Source: Mesorhizobium escarrei | GTDB taxonomy: Bacteria > Pseudomonadota > Alphaproteobacteria > Rhizobiales > Rhizobiaceae | Assembly (NCBI RefSeq): GCF_935825525.1 | Contig: NZ_CAKXZT010000126.1 | Coordinates: 218,508 to 282,507 of the forward strand | Length of the DNA: 64,000 nucleotides | Reading direction: 5' to 3' | In this document: piece by piece, positions 29,746 through 37,861 of the stretch | Layout: every line of letters begins with the position of its first letter | Numbering within the stretch: the stretch's first letter is position 1 | The notes under the pieces: model-generated | Databases searched by the model: none | Told to the model about the DNA's origin: nothing | What the model saw: the letters and a program-made list of their open reading frames with translations, nothing else | Translations under genes and position numbers: made by a program

Positions 29746-31349
29746 AACGACTCCAGGAATTTGACCAGTGCGGCGCGATCGGGCGCGTCGGCGGCGGCAA
29801 AACGGTCACGCGCCTTCTGCCCCTCGCCGCCATGCCACAGGATCGCCTCGGTCAGCGTGCGCGCCCGCCCGTCGTGCAGGAAGAAGCTGTTGCCGTTGAC
29901 GGTCTGGGTAAGACCGATGCCCCACAACGGCGGCGTGCGCCATTCGCTCCCACTAGCATCGCCCACCGCTTGCCCGTCGGCGAGGCCCGGCCCCATGTCG
30001 TGCAGCAGAAAATCGGAATAGGGCCAGATCAGCTGGAAGGCCTGCGCCTTGTTGGGCGAGCCGCGGCGGGTGACAAATTTCGGCGTATGGCAGGAAATGC
30101 AGCCCATGTCGTAGAACAGCTTCTTGCCGGCCAGCACATCGGGCCTGTCGAGGTCGCGCCGCGCCGGCACGGCGAGGTTTTGCGAATAGAAGGTGACCAG
30201 GTCCATGACCGGCGGCGGCGCCTCGACCGGGCCGAGGCGCTCCTGGGCGCCGTTGGGCATGGCAAGGCAGTGCTTTTCGGCCGCGGTGCAATCGCCCCAG
30301 TGGTTTGGCACTTCCGGCGTCGAAATGCCGATGTCGCCGGCGAACGCGTCCGCCGCTTGCTGGCGGATCGAAGGGGTCTGCGCCTTCCAGCCGAAGCGGC
30401 CGAGCGTCAACTCGCCGGTCTGGCCGTCGCGCACGATGTTCGGCTTGCCGGAGATGCCGTCACGATCCCGATCGTCCGGATCGGCATCGGCGAGAATGTC
30501 CGCCGGCGCGATTTGCTCGACCAGGCCGAGGCCGATCATCGGCGGCGTCAAGCGCGGCGAAAGCGTGGTGTGCGGATCGAGCGGCCCGTTGGCGAGATCA
30601 TCGACCGAATAGCTCGGCTTGCGCAGCCAAACCACGGCGCCGTCCGGCAGCGTGACTTTTTGCTCCTGATAGACGACACGCATCCTGCCTTCGCCCCGAA
30701 GGCCCGGAACGGCCAGTTCCTGCAATTGCGAGCCGTAGACCGGATCGGGGAAGTTGAGCACCTTGCGGGCGGCCAGCGCTGCTTTCTCCTCCTCGGTGCT
30801 CGCCTGCCGCGCCAGCCGCAGGAACATCGAGGTGGTACCGCTGTCGGCTTCCGGCGGATGACCGCGACCGTCCTTCAGATGGCAATTCTGGCACGCCCGC
30901 TCGTTGAACAGCGGACCAAGCCCGTCCGATGCCTGGGTCGACGAGGGCGACGACACCCAGTTCTTGCGAAAAAGGGCATTGCCGAGCTTGAACGTGCCTT
31001 CTTCCTCGAAAGTGATACTGGCGGAAGATTGCGAGAAAGCGTCCTTGTTGGCGCCTTTCCGCGACGTGCCGGCGCCGCCCTGCATCGGCTCGAACTGTTC
31101 GGGCTTAGAAAAATCCCTGGTCGGCCTGGTGATGGCAATGACGCGCGCCAGATCCTTCGGCGTCAGATCGGTACGGCTGGTGGCGAGGCCCGCCGGTTCG
31201 GGCGCACCGGCCAGCGCCGAGGCGGTCAGCGCGACCACTACGGCAATCGAAAGCCCGCGAACCCAGCCGTATCGCGGGTTGTGCTGGGACGGCAGGCCGT
31301 AATCCTCGGCCCGCCGCAAGCGGCGCAAGAAATCTAAGGGGCGCCGCAT
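29742..31349 (-). CDS. Di-heme oxidoreductase family protein (DUF1111, c-type cytochrome)
   Basis: A 535-residue exported c-type cytochrome of the di-haem/thiol oxidoreductase-like family. A hydrophobic segment at about 31-50 serves as signal or anchor. Heme attachment sites are CQNCH (153-157) and CISCH (417-421). DADPDDRDRDG near 288-298 looks like a calcium-binding loop. The typical partner set is imelysin, DUF1111, imelysin and DUF1513, as here, which suggests electron transfer in periplasmic iron handling; substrate and partner are unknown. It starts 12 nt after bfr and is coupled to the second imelysin. Confidence 0.9.
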   Translation of the reverse strand: MRRPLDFLRRLRRAEDYGLPSQHNPRYGWVRGLSIAVVVALTASALAGAPEPAGLATSRTDLTPKDLARVIAITRPTRDFSKPEQFEPMQGGAGTSRKGANKDAFSQSSASITFEEEGTFKLGNALFRKNWVSSPSSTQASDGLGPLFNERACQNCHLKDGRGHPPEADSGTTSMFLRLARQASTEEEKAALAARKVLNFPDPVYGSQLQELAVPGLRGEGRMRVVYQEQKVTLPDGAVVWLRKPSYSVDDLANGPLDPHTTLSPRLTPPMIGLGLVEQIAPADILADADPDDRDRDGISGKPNIVRDGQTGELTLGRFGWKAQTPSIRQQAADAFAGDIGISTPEVPNHWGDCTAAEKHCLAMPNGAQERLGPVEAPPPVMDLVTFYSQNLAVPARRDLDRPDVLAGKKLFYDMGCISCHTPKFVTRRGSPNKAQAFQLIWPYSDFLLHDMGPGLADGQAVGDASGSEWRTPPLWGIGLTQTVNGNSFFLHDGRARTLTEAILWHGGEGQKARDRFAAADAPDRAALVKFLESL

Positions 31350-31361
31350 TCCCGCATGTCC

Positions 31362-31847
31362 CTAATCCGCCTCGTCGGCCGATGCGGCGTTGAGCTGGCC
31401 GTATTTTTCCTCGCCGATCGAGGCGAGCAGGTCGAGTTGCGTCTCGAGGAAGTCGATGTGACCTTCCTCGTCAGACAACAAATCCTCGAACAGCTTCATC
31501 GTTACGTAGTCGCCTGCTTCTTCGCAAATCTCGCGCGACCGCTTGTAGGCAGAGCGCGCGTCATATTCGCCGGCAAGATCCGATTCGAGCACTTCCTTGA
31601 CATTCTGTCCGATGCGCAGCGGTGCTACCGACTGCAGGTTCGGATGGCCTTCAAGGAAGATGATGCGGGCCACGAGCCGGTCGGCATGGTGCATCTCCTC
31701 GATCGATTCGGCGCGTTCCTTCTTTGCCAGCTTGGCGTATCCCCAGTCCTCCAGCAGCCGGAAATGCACCCAGTACTGATTGACCGCTCCAAGTTCCAGA
31801 AACAGAGCCTCATTAAGCCGCTCTATGATCTGCTGTTCGCCTTTCAT
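31362..31847 (-). CDS. bfr: Bacterioferritin
   Basis: Bacterioferritin forms 24-mer iron storage shells with heme between subunits. The 161-residue product keeps every ferroxidase ligand at E. coli numbering: E18, E51, H54, E94, E127 and H130, plus the heme ligand M52 in [12 protein letters not shown] 31847 (GGGAG 8 nt upstream) is used; the longer frame has no support. Its first 35 nt overlap the end of bfd, and the di-heme gene follows after 12 nt, so all three are probably on one transcript. Confidence 0.96.
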   Translation of the reverse strand: MKGEQQIIERLNEALFLELGAVNQYWVHFRLLEDWGYAKLAKKERAESIEEMHHADRLVARIIFLEGHPNLQSVAPLRIGQNVKEVLESDLAGEYDARSAYKRSREICEEAGDYVTMKLFEDLLSDEEGHIDFLETQLDLLASIGEEKYGQLNAASADEAD

Positions 31848-32124
31848 GGGTTCTGCTCCCGTATTGGACGCGCAGGCCTCTGACGCGATCCAGGTGTGAA
31901 ACGACATCCACCCCGCTCGCCTCCGAGCGGGCGTGGTAATTTTCGGTTACCCGAATGATCGTTTCGACCACATTTGGGAAGCAGCCGCAACAGCGACCAC
32001 GCTTCTGCATGGCATGATAGATTTTCGCCGGCACGATAAGCTGCCAGGGATCCTGATCCAGCAGCCCGACGATCGTCTGCTCAATCTCCTTCTCGGTGAT
32101 GATGTTGCAATGGCAGATCAGCAT
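31813..32124 (-). CDS. bfd: Bacterioferritin-associated ferredoxin, C-terminally extended
   Basis: Bfd carries a [2Fe-2S] cluster and reduces the bacterioferritin core to release iron. The Cys ligands are C4 and C6 (ICHC) with C45 and C48 (RCCGC), the BFD domain spacing. At 103 residues it is about 40 longer than E. coli Bfd; the extension ([15 protein letters not shown] onward) has no recognised motif and overlaps the start of bfr by 35 nt. It lies 124 nt downstream of the first imelysin. Confidence 0.9.
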   Translation of the reverse strand: MLICHCNIITEKEIEQTIVGLLDQDPWQLIVPAKIYHAMQKRGRCCGCFPNVVETIIRVTENYHARSEASGVDVVSHLDRVRGLRVQYGSRTHERRTADHRAA

Positions 32125-32248
32125 TATTTGCTCTGTGTGGCTGACAGCGCGTGCTCGGCGCCGTTTGGCTTATTCTCTTAGGTGGAGCCTGATACCGATT
32201 TCAACTTTCGCGACGCGGACTTTCGGTTCAGCTCCGGGCATCGACGCC

Positions 32249-33550
32249 TTACTGAAACACCTTGTCTGGCGCATCGAGGCTGTCCGAGCCCTCGAAGGCG
32301 ATGGCATTGAGTTTCAGGGTGCCGACGGCGCGCTCGATCGACTTGGTCTGGTCGACCAGCGCGTCGATCGCCGCCTGCACGGTGGCGTTGCCCTGCGTAT
32401 TGCCTTCGCCGATCTGCTGGTCATAGGCCTCACCGCCAAGCGCCCGCGCCTTGATGGCTTCCATCTTGGCGACGGTGACATCAAGCTTGTCCGACAGTTC
32501 CTTGTCGATCGCCGGATCGGCCTCCTTGACCATGTCGGACACCGAAGGGCCTTCGACGACCGTGCCGTCGAGACGCGTGTAGCTGCCCTTATAAGCGGCA
32601 CGAATGCCGACGGCATCGTAGAGGTGGGAATCGTAGGTGTTGTCAGCGAAGCAGTCGTGCTCCTCTTCCGGGTCGTGCAGCAGCAGGCCGAGCTTCATGC
32701 GCTCGCCGGCGAGTTCGCCGTAGGACAGCGAGCCCATGCCGGTGAGGATAGCCGAGATGCCGGCTTTCGGCTCGCCATCGGCAATGTTCTTGCGGGCAGC
32801 GCCGCCTTCCTTCCAGTCGTTGACCATGTCCTGCAGATCGGAAACCAGAAGCTCGCTCGCCGACTTCAGGTACTGCGCGCGTCGATCGCAATTGCCGCCG
32901 GTGCAGTTGGCGAGGTCGTAGTCGGTATAGGGCCGTTCGCCGGCGCCCGGGCCGGTGCCGTGCAGGTCCTGACCCCACAGCAGGAATTCGATGGCGTGAT
33001 AACCGGTCGCCACATTGGCCTCGATGCCGCCGGCTTCCTGCAGCGTGCCGGAGAGGAACTCGGGAATAAGATTGGTGGCGTCGATCTTCTTGCCGTCGAT
33101 TTCTATCGACTTGTTGGCGATCACATTGGCGGTGTAGAGCGCATTCGCGTCCGACTCGGTGCCGTAGTTTTCGGCGACATAGTCGATCAGGCCTTCATCC
33201 AGCGGCCAGGCATTCACCTTGCCTTCCCAGTCGTCGACGATGGCGTTGCCGAAGCGATAGACTTCGGTCTGCTGATAAGGAACGCGCGACGCTTTCCAGG
33301 CCTCGCGGGCGGTAGCCAGCGTCTCCACCGAAGGCTTGGCGAGCAGCGCATCGACGGCTTTGTCGAGCGCCTGCGCCGTGGTCAGCGAATCTTCATATTT
33401 GGCGAGCGCAATATCGGAATAGGTCTTGATGACCGCCTTGGCGTCGGTTTCCGCCTTGGCCGGCAGCACGAATATCGCCGCCGTCAATGCCGCCGTGGCG
33501 CCGATCGCTGCAAGCCTGCTGCCATATCGCGCCGTGATCATCGCTCTCAT
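32249..33550 (-). CDS. Imelysin (M75-like) family iron-regulated protein, first copy
   Basis: A 433-residue imelysin with a Sec signal peptide (hydrophobic residues 12-29, cleavage near AKAE) and an intact GxHxxE motif, GYHAIE at 183-188 in GYHAIEFLLWGQD. The family is associated with iron uptake, by analogy to the M75 domain of EfeO. ATG 33550 is chosen because GGAG lies 9 nt before it; ATG 33559 directly abuts that sequence and the longer frame is poor. It is the first large gene of the cluster, behind a perfect Irr-type palindrome. Confidence 0.92.
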   Translation of the reverse strand: MRAMITARYGSRLAAIGATAALTAAIFVLPAKAETDAKAVIKTYSDIALAKYEDSLTTAQALDKAVDALLAKPSVETLATAREAWKASRVPYQQTEVYRFGNAIVDDWEGKVNAWPLDEGLIDYVAENYGTESDANALYTANVIANKSIEIDGKKIDATNLIPEFLSGTLQEAGGIEANVATGYHAIEFLLWGQDLHGTGPGAGERPYTDYDLANCTGGNCDRRAQYLKSASELLVSDLQDMVNDWKEGGAARKNIADGEPKAGISAILTGMGSLSYGELAGERMKLGLLLHDPEEEHDCFADNTYDSHLYDAVGIRAAYKGSYTRLDGTVVEGPSVSDMVKEADPAIDKELSDKLDVTVAKMEAIKARALGGEAYDQQIGEGNTQGNATVQAAIDALVDQTKSIERAVGTLKLNAIAFEGSDSLDAPDKVFQ

Positions 33551-33572
33551 GATTGTCATCTCCCTCGGGAAT

Positions 33573-33686
33573 TCAGTGAAATGCCGGCGCCAAAGGCGCG
33601 TCGGCAGGCAATCGGCGCCAAGGCAGGTCCATGCCATTGGGCGTGATACAGGCCGCGGCATAGCGCGGTTTGCGGAAGAAAGACAT
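33573..33686 (-). CDS. Candidate 37-aa leader ORF upstream of the imelysin gene
   Basis: A short ORF from ATG 33686 to TGA 33573 with a perfect GGAGG 7 nt before the start. The product is MSFFRKPRYAAACITPNG followed by MDLPWRRLPADAPLAPAFH: basic N-terminus, one Cys, Pro-rich C-terminus, no membrane segment. It ends 23 nt before imelysin ATG 33550. It could be a real small protein or a translated leader controlling the imelysin. Overlapping frames of 75 codons (TTG start) and an extension of the imelysin frame also cross this stretch but lack such a ribosome-binding site. Confidence 0.45.
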   Translation of the reverse strand: MSFFRKPRYAAACITPNGMDLPWRRLPADAPLAPAFH

Positions 33687-34012
33687 CGAAATGCCTCCAA
33701 TCGAAAGGGTTCAAGGCCCAGACATCAAAGGGATGCGCTTGACGCGCAAGCTTCCATAAAGCGATGAAGGTGCCGGAAGTCAACCGATTTCAGAAAGAAA
33801 AGCCAATTGAAACAACAGTTTAGAATTATTCTAAACTGCAAGTATCAACTTTAGCTGCATTTGCCGTGCCGCCGTCGAACGAGACGATTGACAGACCGCC
33901 ATTCCGGGTGCGACCCACAAAGGTGGTCTTGCGGCGGCGTCAGACAATCGCCACTTGGCGAGACGTCCTAGACTTGGATGACGTGTTGGAGAGATGAGGA
34001 ATTGGGGCTGCG
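33687..34012. promoter_or_regulatory. Divergent intergenic region with iron control element
   Basis: This 326-bp stretch separates the iron cluster (-) from a flavoprotein gene (+). The only strong signal is the palindrome at 33816-33838. On the minus strand TTGATA (33848-33843), 17 nt, and TTCTAA (33825-33820) form a tentative promoter whose spacer and -10 lie in the palindrome. Nothing else is recognised. Confidence 0.4.
33816..33838. promoter_or_regulatory. Irr-type iron control element (ICE box)
   Basis: A perfect 23-bp palindrome, CAGTTTAGAAT-T-ATTCTAAACTG, contains TTTAGAATTATTCTAAA, the consensus described for the iron control element bound by Irr in Rhizobiales. It lies 266 nt before the imelysin start and 130 nt before the small ORF. 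The match is seen in the sequence; binding by Irr is inferred. Confidence 0.8.
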
Positions 34013-35266
34013 ATGAAAAACGGTGTGGTCATTGTCGGTGCGGGTCATGCGGGCGTGCAAGCGGGCGCCAGCCTGCGCGAGGACGGCTACGGCGGACCCG
34101 TGATCCTCCTCAGTGACGAGAACGAACCGCCCTACCACAAGCCGCCGCTGTCGAAGACCTTCATCAAGGATCAAGAGGCCAAACCGCAGCCGCTGCGCGG
34201 CGAGGCCTTTTATACCGGCAGCGCGATCGACTACCGGCCGGGCGTCCGCATCGATCGCATCGATGCCGGCGGCCGCCGGCTGGAGCTATCAGATGGCGGC
34301 ACACTGCCGTTCGACCGGCTGATCCTGGCGACCGGTTCGCGGCCGCGCATGCTGTCGTTGCCGGGTTCGGATTTTTCAGGCGTGGTGTCGCTGCGCTCGC
34401 TCGCCGACGCACGCCTGATCCGCGAATTGAGCGCGCAGAGCGATGATGTCGTCATCCTCGGTGGCGGCTTCATCGGGCTGGAGATCGCCGCTACGCTCAA
34501 AGCGGCCGGCCGCAAGGTCATCGTGGTCGAGGCCGTCGACCGGCTGCTTGGCCGGGCGGTGGCGCCGATCATCGCGAGCCACGTGCGGCAGCGGCTGGAA
34601 GCGACCGGCGTGCGCATCCTCACCGGCACCACGATCGCGCGGCTCGAAGGCGAGAACGGCCATGTCTCGGCGGCAATCACCGCATCCGGCGAGCGGCTGC
34701 CGGCGCAGATGGTGATCATCGGCGTCGGCGTGGTGCCGAATGTCGAACTGGCGCAGACCGCCGGCATCACAATCGCCAACGGCATCCGCGTCGACCAGCA
34801 GATGCGCACGTCGGTGCCCGAAATCCTCGCCATCGGCGACGTCGCCTCCTACCGGCACTGGCTCACCGGCGGTGATGTGCGGCTGGAATCGGTGCAGAAT
34901 GCGACCGACCAGGCGCGTCTTGCCGCGCGCACCGTTGTCGGCCATGCGGAGGCCTTTGCGGCGGTGCCATGGTTCTGGTCTGATATCGGCGACATCAAGC
35001 TGCAGATGGTCGGCCTGATTTCGGGAGGCGACAGCCATGTCGTGCTGGGCGACGTCAACGAGAACAGATTTTCGATCTACCATTATGCTGGAAATCGTTT
35101 GCTCGGCATCGAGTCGGTCAATCGGCCGGGCGACCACATGCTTGGCCGCAAGATGCTCGGCGCCGGCTTCTCGCCGACGCCGCAGACGGTTGCGACGGGA
35201 CCGGACGGACTGAAGGCGGCGCTCGCCGCCTTCCAGCAGGTAGAGCCTGTCCGCGCCGCTGAATAA
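34013..35266 (+). CDS. FAD-dependent ferredoxin/rubredoxin reductase-like oxidoreductase
   Basis: A 417-residue flavoprotein of the putidaredoxin/rubredoxin reductase type, which passes electrons from NAD(P)H to a small ferredoxin. It shows the FAD-binding VVIVGAGHAGVQAG at residues 5-18, the NAD-binding VVILGGGFIGLEIA near 147-160, ILAIGDVA for the FAD ribityl site, and a C-terminal reductase domain. No P450 or ferredoxin gene is adjacent, so its partner is unknown. It diverges from the iron cluster; whether the ICE box also affects it is open. Confidence 0.9.
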   Translation: MKNGVVIVGAGHAGVQAGASLREDGYGGPVILLSDENEPPYHKPPLSKTFIKDQEAKPQPLRGEAFYTGSAIDYRPGVRIDRIDAGGRRLELSDGGTLPFDRLILATGSRPRMLSLPGSDFSGVVSLRSLADARLIRELSAQSDDVVILGGGFIGLEIAATLKAAGRKVIVVEAVDRLLGRAVAPIIASHVRQRLEATGVRILTGTTIARLEGENGHVSAAITASGERLPAQMVIIGVGVVPNVELAQTAGITIANGIRVDQQMRTSVPEILAIGDVASYRHWLTGGDVRLESVQNATDQARLAARTVVGHAEAFAAVPWFWSDIGDIKLQMVGLISGGDSHVVLGDVNENRFSIYHYAGNRLLGIESVNRPGDHMLGRKMLGAGFSPTPQTVATGPDGLKAALAAFQQVEPVRAAE

Positions 35267-35350
35267 GGATATGTTGATATTCAGGTGATGCCGGGTTGCG
35301 AGCGGCGATATCCTGCGCCGCCGGTGCCGACCGCCAATTGTCGATCTCGG

Positions 35351-35475
35351 CGCTGCCCCTCATCGCCCTGCCGGGCACTTCTCCCCGTGAAGAACGGGGA
35401 GAAGGGGCTGATCGCAACGCTGGCGTCCCCCTCTCCCCGTTTTTCACGGGGAGAGGGTAAGGGTGAGGGGCAGCG
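35351..35475. repeat. Intergenic mosaic palindrome (CCCCGT type)
   Basis: A 125-bp inverted-repeat element with ends CGCTGCCCCT and AGGGGCAGCG and two internal hairpins (CTCCCCGTGAAGAACGGGGAG and CTCCCCGTTTTTCACGGGGAG). It lies between the convergent flavoprotein and aminotransferase genes. Same family as 44734-44908 and 58689-58871. Confidence 0.8.
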
Positions 35476-35496
35476 CCAACGCCCGGAAAGATCACC

Positions 35497-36774
35497 TCAG
35501 GCGGCGCGGACCTCGCGGATCGAGCTTTCCAGGATGTCGAGCGCTTCGTTCATGACGCCGTCCTGGATGGTGATTGGCGCCAGGAAACGGATGACGTTGC
35601 CGTAGACGCCGCAGGTGAGCAGAATCAGCCCCTTGTCGAGCGCCTTCAGCCGGACGGCATTGGCGATCTCGGCCGATGGCAGGCTCTTGTTCACATCGTT
35701 GAACTCGACAGCGTTCATGAAGCCGGGGCCTCTGATATCGACGATCTCCGGGGTGTCGTCGCGGATCGATTGCAGCCGCTGCTTCAGCCGGTTGCCCAGC
35801 GTGTTGGCGCGGTCGCAGAGCTTTTCCTCGTCGATGACGTCGAGCACGGCATGCGCCGCGGCGACACCGATCGGGCTGCCGCCATAAGTGCCGCCGAGCC
35901 CGCCGGGGTTCGGCGCATCCATGATTTCGGCACGCCCGGTGACCGCCGCCAACGGAAAGCCGCCGGCCAGGCTCTTGGCCATGGTGGTGATGTCGGGCGC
36001 CACCTCGTGATGATCCATGGCGAACATCTTTCCGGTGCGGGCAAAGCCGGTCTGCACCTCGTCGGCGATCAACAGCATGCCGTGCTGGTCGCAGATCTTG
36101 CGTAGCGCCGTCATGAAGTCGCGCGGCGCCTCGTAGAAGCCGCCCTCGCCCTGCACCGGCTCGACGATGATGGCCGCGACGCGGGCCGGATCGACATCGG
36201 CCTTGAACAGCCGGTCGAGCGCGGCCAGCGAATCGGCGACCGTGATTCCATGCAGCGCCACTGGGAACGGCGCGTGGAAAACATCAGCCGGCATGGCGCC
36301 GAAGCCGACCTTATAGGGCACGACCTTGCCGGTCAGCGCCATGCCCATGAAGGTGCGGCCATGGAAGCCGCCGGCAAAGGCAATGACCGCCGGCCGGCCG
36401 GTGGCGTTGCGGGCGATCTTGATGGCGTTCTCCACCGCTTCGGCACCGGTGGTGACGAAAATCGTCTTCTTGTCGAATTTGCCCGGCAGCATGCCGTTCA
36501 GCCGTTCGGCCAGCCTGACATAGCTCTCATAGGGCACCACCTGATGGCAGGTGTGGGTGAAGCGGTCGAGCTGCGCCTTGACCGCCTCGATCACCTTCGG
36601 GTGACGATGGCCGGTGTTGACGACGGCGATGCCGGACGAGAAATCGATGTAGCGACGGCCTTCGACATCCCAGATTTCCGAGTTCTCGGCGCGGTCAGCA
36701 TAGATTTGCGTGGTCATGCCGACACCGCGCGAGATCGACTGGTTCTTGCGTTCGGAAATGGCTGAATTCTTCAT
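35497..36774 (-). CDS. gabT: 4-aminobutyrate aminotransferase family protein
   Basis: A 425-residue class III PLP-dependent aminotransferase. It has GAEAVENAIKIAR for cofactor phosphate binding, IADEVQTGFARTG with the PLP-pyridine Asp and the Schiff-base Lys in TMAKSLAGGFPL. Residue context (GIAVVNTGHRHP, FHGRTFMGMALTGK) fits GabT, which transfers the amino group of GABA to 2-oxoglutarate giving succinate semialdehyde. No gabD lies nearby, so a related omega-amino acid specificity is possible. ATG 36774 has GAGG 7-8 nt upstream. Confidence 0.88.
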   Translation of the reverse strand: MKNSAISERKNQSISRGVGMTTQIYADRAENSEIWDVEGRRYIDFSSGIAVVNTGHRHPKVIEAVKAQLDRFTHTCHQVVPYESYVRLAERLNGMLPGKFDKKTIFVTTGAEAVENAIKIARNATGRPAVIAFAGGFHGRTFMGMALTGKVVPYKVGFGAMPADVFHAPFPVALHGITVADSLAALDRLFKADVDPARVAAIIVEPVQGEGGFYEAPRDFMTALRKICDQHGMLLIADEVQTGFARTGKMFAMDHHEVAPDITTMAKSLAGGFPLAAVTGRAEIMDAPNPGGLGGTYGGSPIGVAAAHAVLDVIDEEKLCDRANTLGNRLKQRLQSIRDDTPEIVDIRGPGFMNAVEFNDVNKSLPSAEIANAVRLKALDKGLILLTCGVYGNVIRFLAPITIQDGVMNEALDILESSIREVRAA

Positions 36775-37111
36775 GATGTCCCTCGCCGGGCCGGCGCCCG
36801 TTCTCGGTTGGATGACTGCCGGGAATTGTTCTGATCTTATTTCACGTTTTCCTCAAGTTGGCACCGCCGCCAGGCGATTGGGCCTACCATTAACGTCGTG
36901 TTCCTTCGCGCCCCCCTCTGGCCTGCCCTCTTTGCCAAAACTTGGCATCTCCCTCACAAGGGGGAGATCGGCAGCTTCGTCGACGGCGCTCCTTCTACAA
37001 CGTTCGCGATTGGCGAAATCAGTGGTGGCGGCCAATCTCCCCACCCGTGGGGGAGATGGCCGGCAGGCCAGAGGGGGGCGCGAAGGAACGCGACGCGGAC
37101 AGCTGATTGAC
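36775..37111. other. Intergenic region upstream of gabT (337 bp)
   Basis: No gene. Positions 36900-37089 are occupied by a mosaic palindrome, listed separately. The remaining 125 bp before gabT should contain its promoter, but no motif was recognised. Confidence 0.5.
36900..37089. repeat. Intergenic mosaic palindrome (GCGCCCCCCTCTG type)
   Basis: A 190-bp element with perfect 28-bp terminal arms (36900-36927 and 37062-37089; outer ends GTTCCTTCGCGCC and GGCGCGAAGGAAC) and inner arms containing CTCCCTCACAAGGGGGAGAT-like hairpins. Same family as 43822-44001. Confidence 0.85.
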
Positions 37112-37861
37112 TCACGCCGTCCGCACAAACCCCTCGCTCGCCCTGAGCAAATTGCGCGTGTAATCCTTGCTGACGCGGCGCTCTACGAGGTCGCCCGCGG
37201 TGAGATGCTCGACCGCCTCGCCGTTCTGCATCACCATCAGCCGCTCGCACATATGGGTGATGATGGCGAGGTCGTGGCTGACCATCAGGAAGGTCAGCTT
37301 GCGCCGCCGCCGGATCTCTTCCAAGAGGTTGAGCACCTCGGCCTGAACGGAAGCGTCGAGCGCCGAGGTCGGCTCGTCGAGCAGCAGGATCGACGGCTCG
37401 AGGATGAGCGCCCGCGCGATCGCCACGCGCTGGCGCTGGCCACCCGACAATTGATGCGAATAACGGAAGCGGAAGCCGGTACCGAGCCCGACCTCGTTCA
37501 GCGCCCGCTGGATGCGCTTCTCGCCATCGGCAAAGCCGTGGATGGCGAGCGGCTCCTGCAGCAGCCGGTCGACGGTCTGGCGCGGATGCAGCGAGCCGTA
37601 GGGGTCCTGGAAGACCATCTGCACTTCGCGATAAAAGGCCTTGTCGCGGCGCGTGCCGAGCTTTTTGCCGTTGACGGTGATGCTGCCCGAAGCGGCCGGT
37701 GCGAGGCCGGCAATCGCGCGCAGCAGCGTCGATTTGCCGGAGCCGGATTCGCCGACCAGCCCAAAGGATTCGCCGGATTGCACTTCGATGCTGACACCCT
37801 TGAGCGCGCGAAAGCGATCGAAGACCACCTCCAGCCTGTCGACGGAAAGCGCTGCCGTCAT
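37112..37861 (-). CDS. Peptide-type ABC transporter ATP-binding protein (DppF/OppF-like)
   Basis: A 249-residue ABC ATPase with Walker A GESGSGKST, signature LSGGQRQR and Walker B ILLLDEPTSALD. It is the second of two ATPases in a five-gene importer for peptides or similar solutes. It lacks part of the long C-terminal oligopeptide ATPase extension and ends with KDYTRNLLRASEGF. ATG 37861 overlaps the upstream ATPase stop by ATGA. Confidence 0.93.
   Translation of the reverse strand: MTAALSVDRLEVVFDRFRALKGVSIEVQSGESFGLVGESGSGKSTLLRAIAGLAPAASGSITVNGKKLGTRRDKAFYREVQMVFQDPYGSLHPRQTVDRLLQEPLAIHGFADGEKRIQRALNEVGLGTGFRFRYSHQLSGGQRQRVAIARALILEPSILLLDEPTSALDASVQAEVLNLLEEIRRRRKLTFLMVSHDLAIITHMCERLMVMQNGEAVEHLTAGDLVERRVSKDYTRNLLRASEGFVRTA

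Noticed and set aside
32125..32248. Possible second ICE box upstream of bfd (near TTTGGCTTATTCTCTTAGG)
   Set aside because: Only the central ATTCT half-site fits; the other half and the outer AAA are missing.
35351..35475. CRISPR-like repeated units
   Set aside because: The units are inverted, not direct, and lack regular unique spacers; they are mosaic palindromes.
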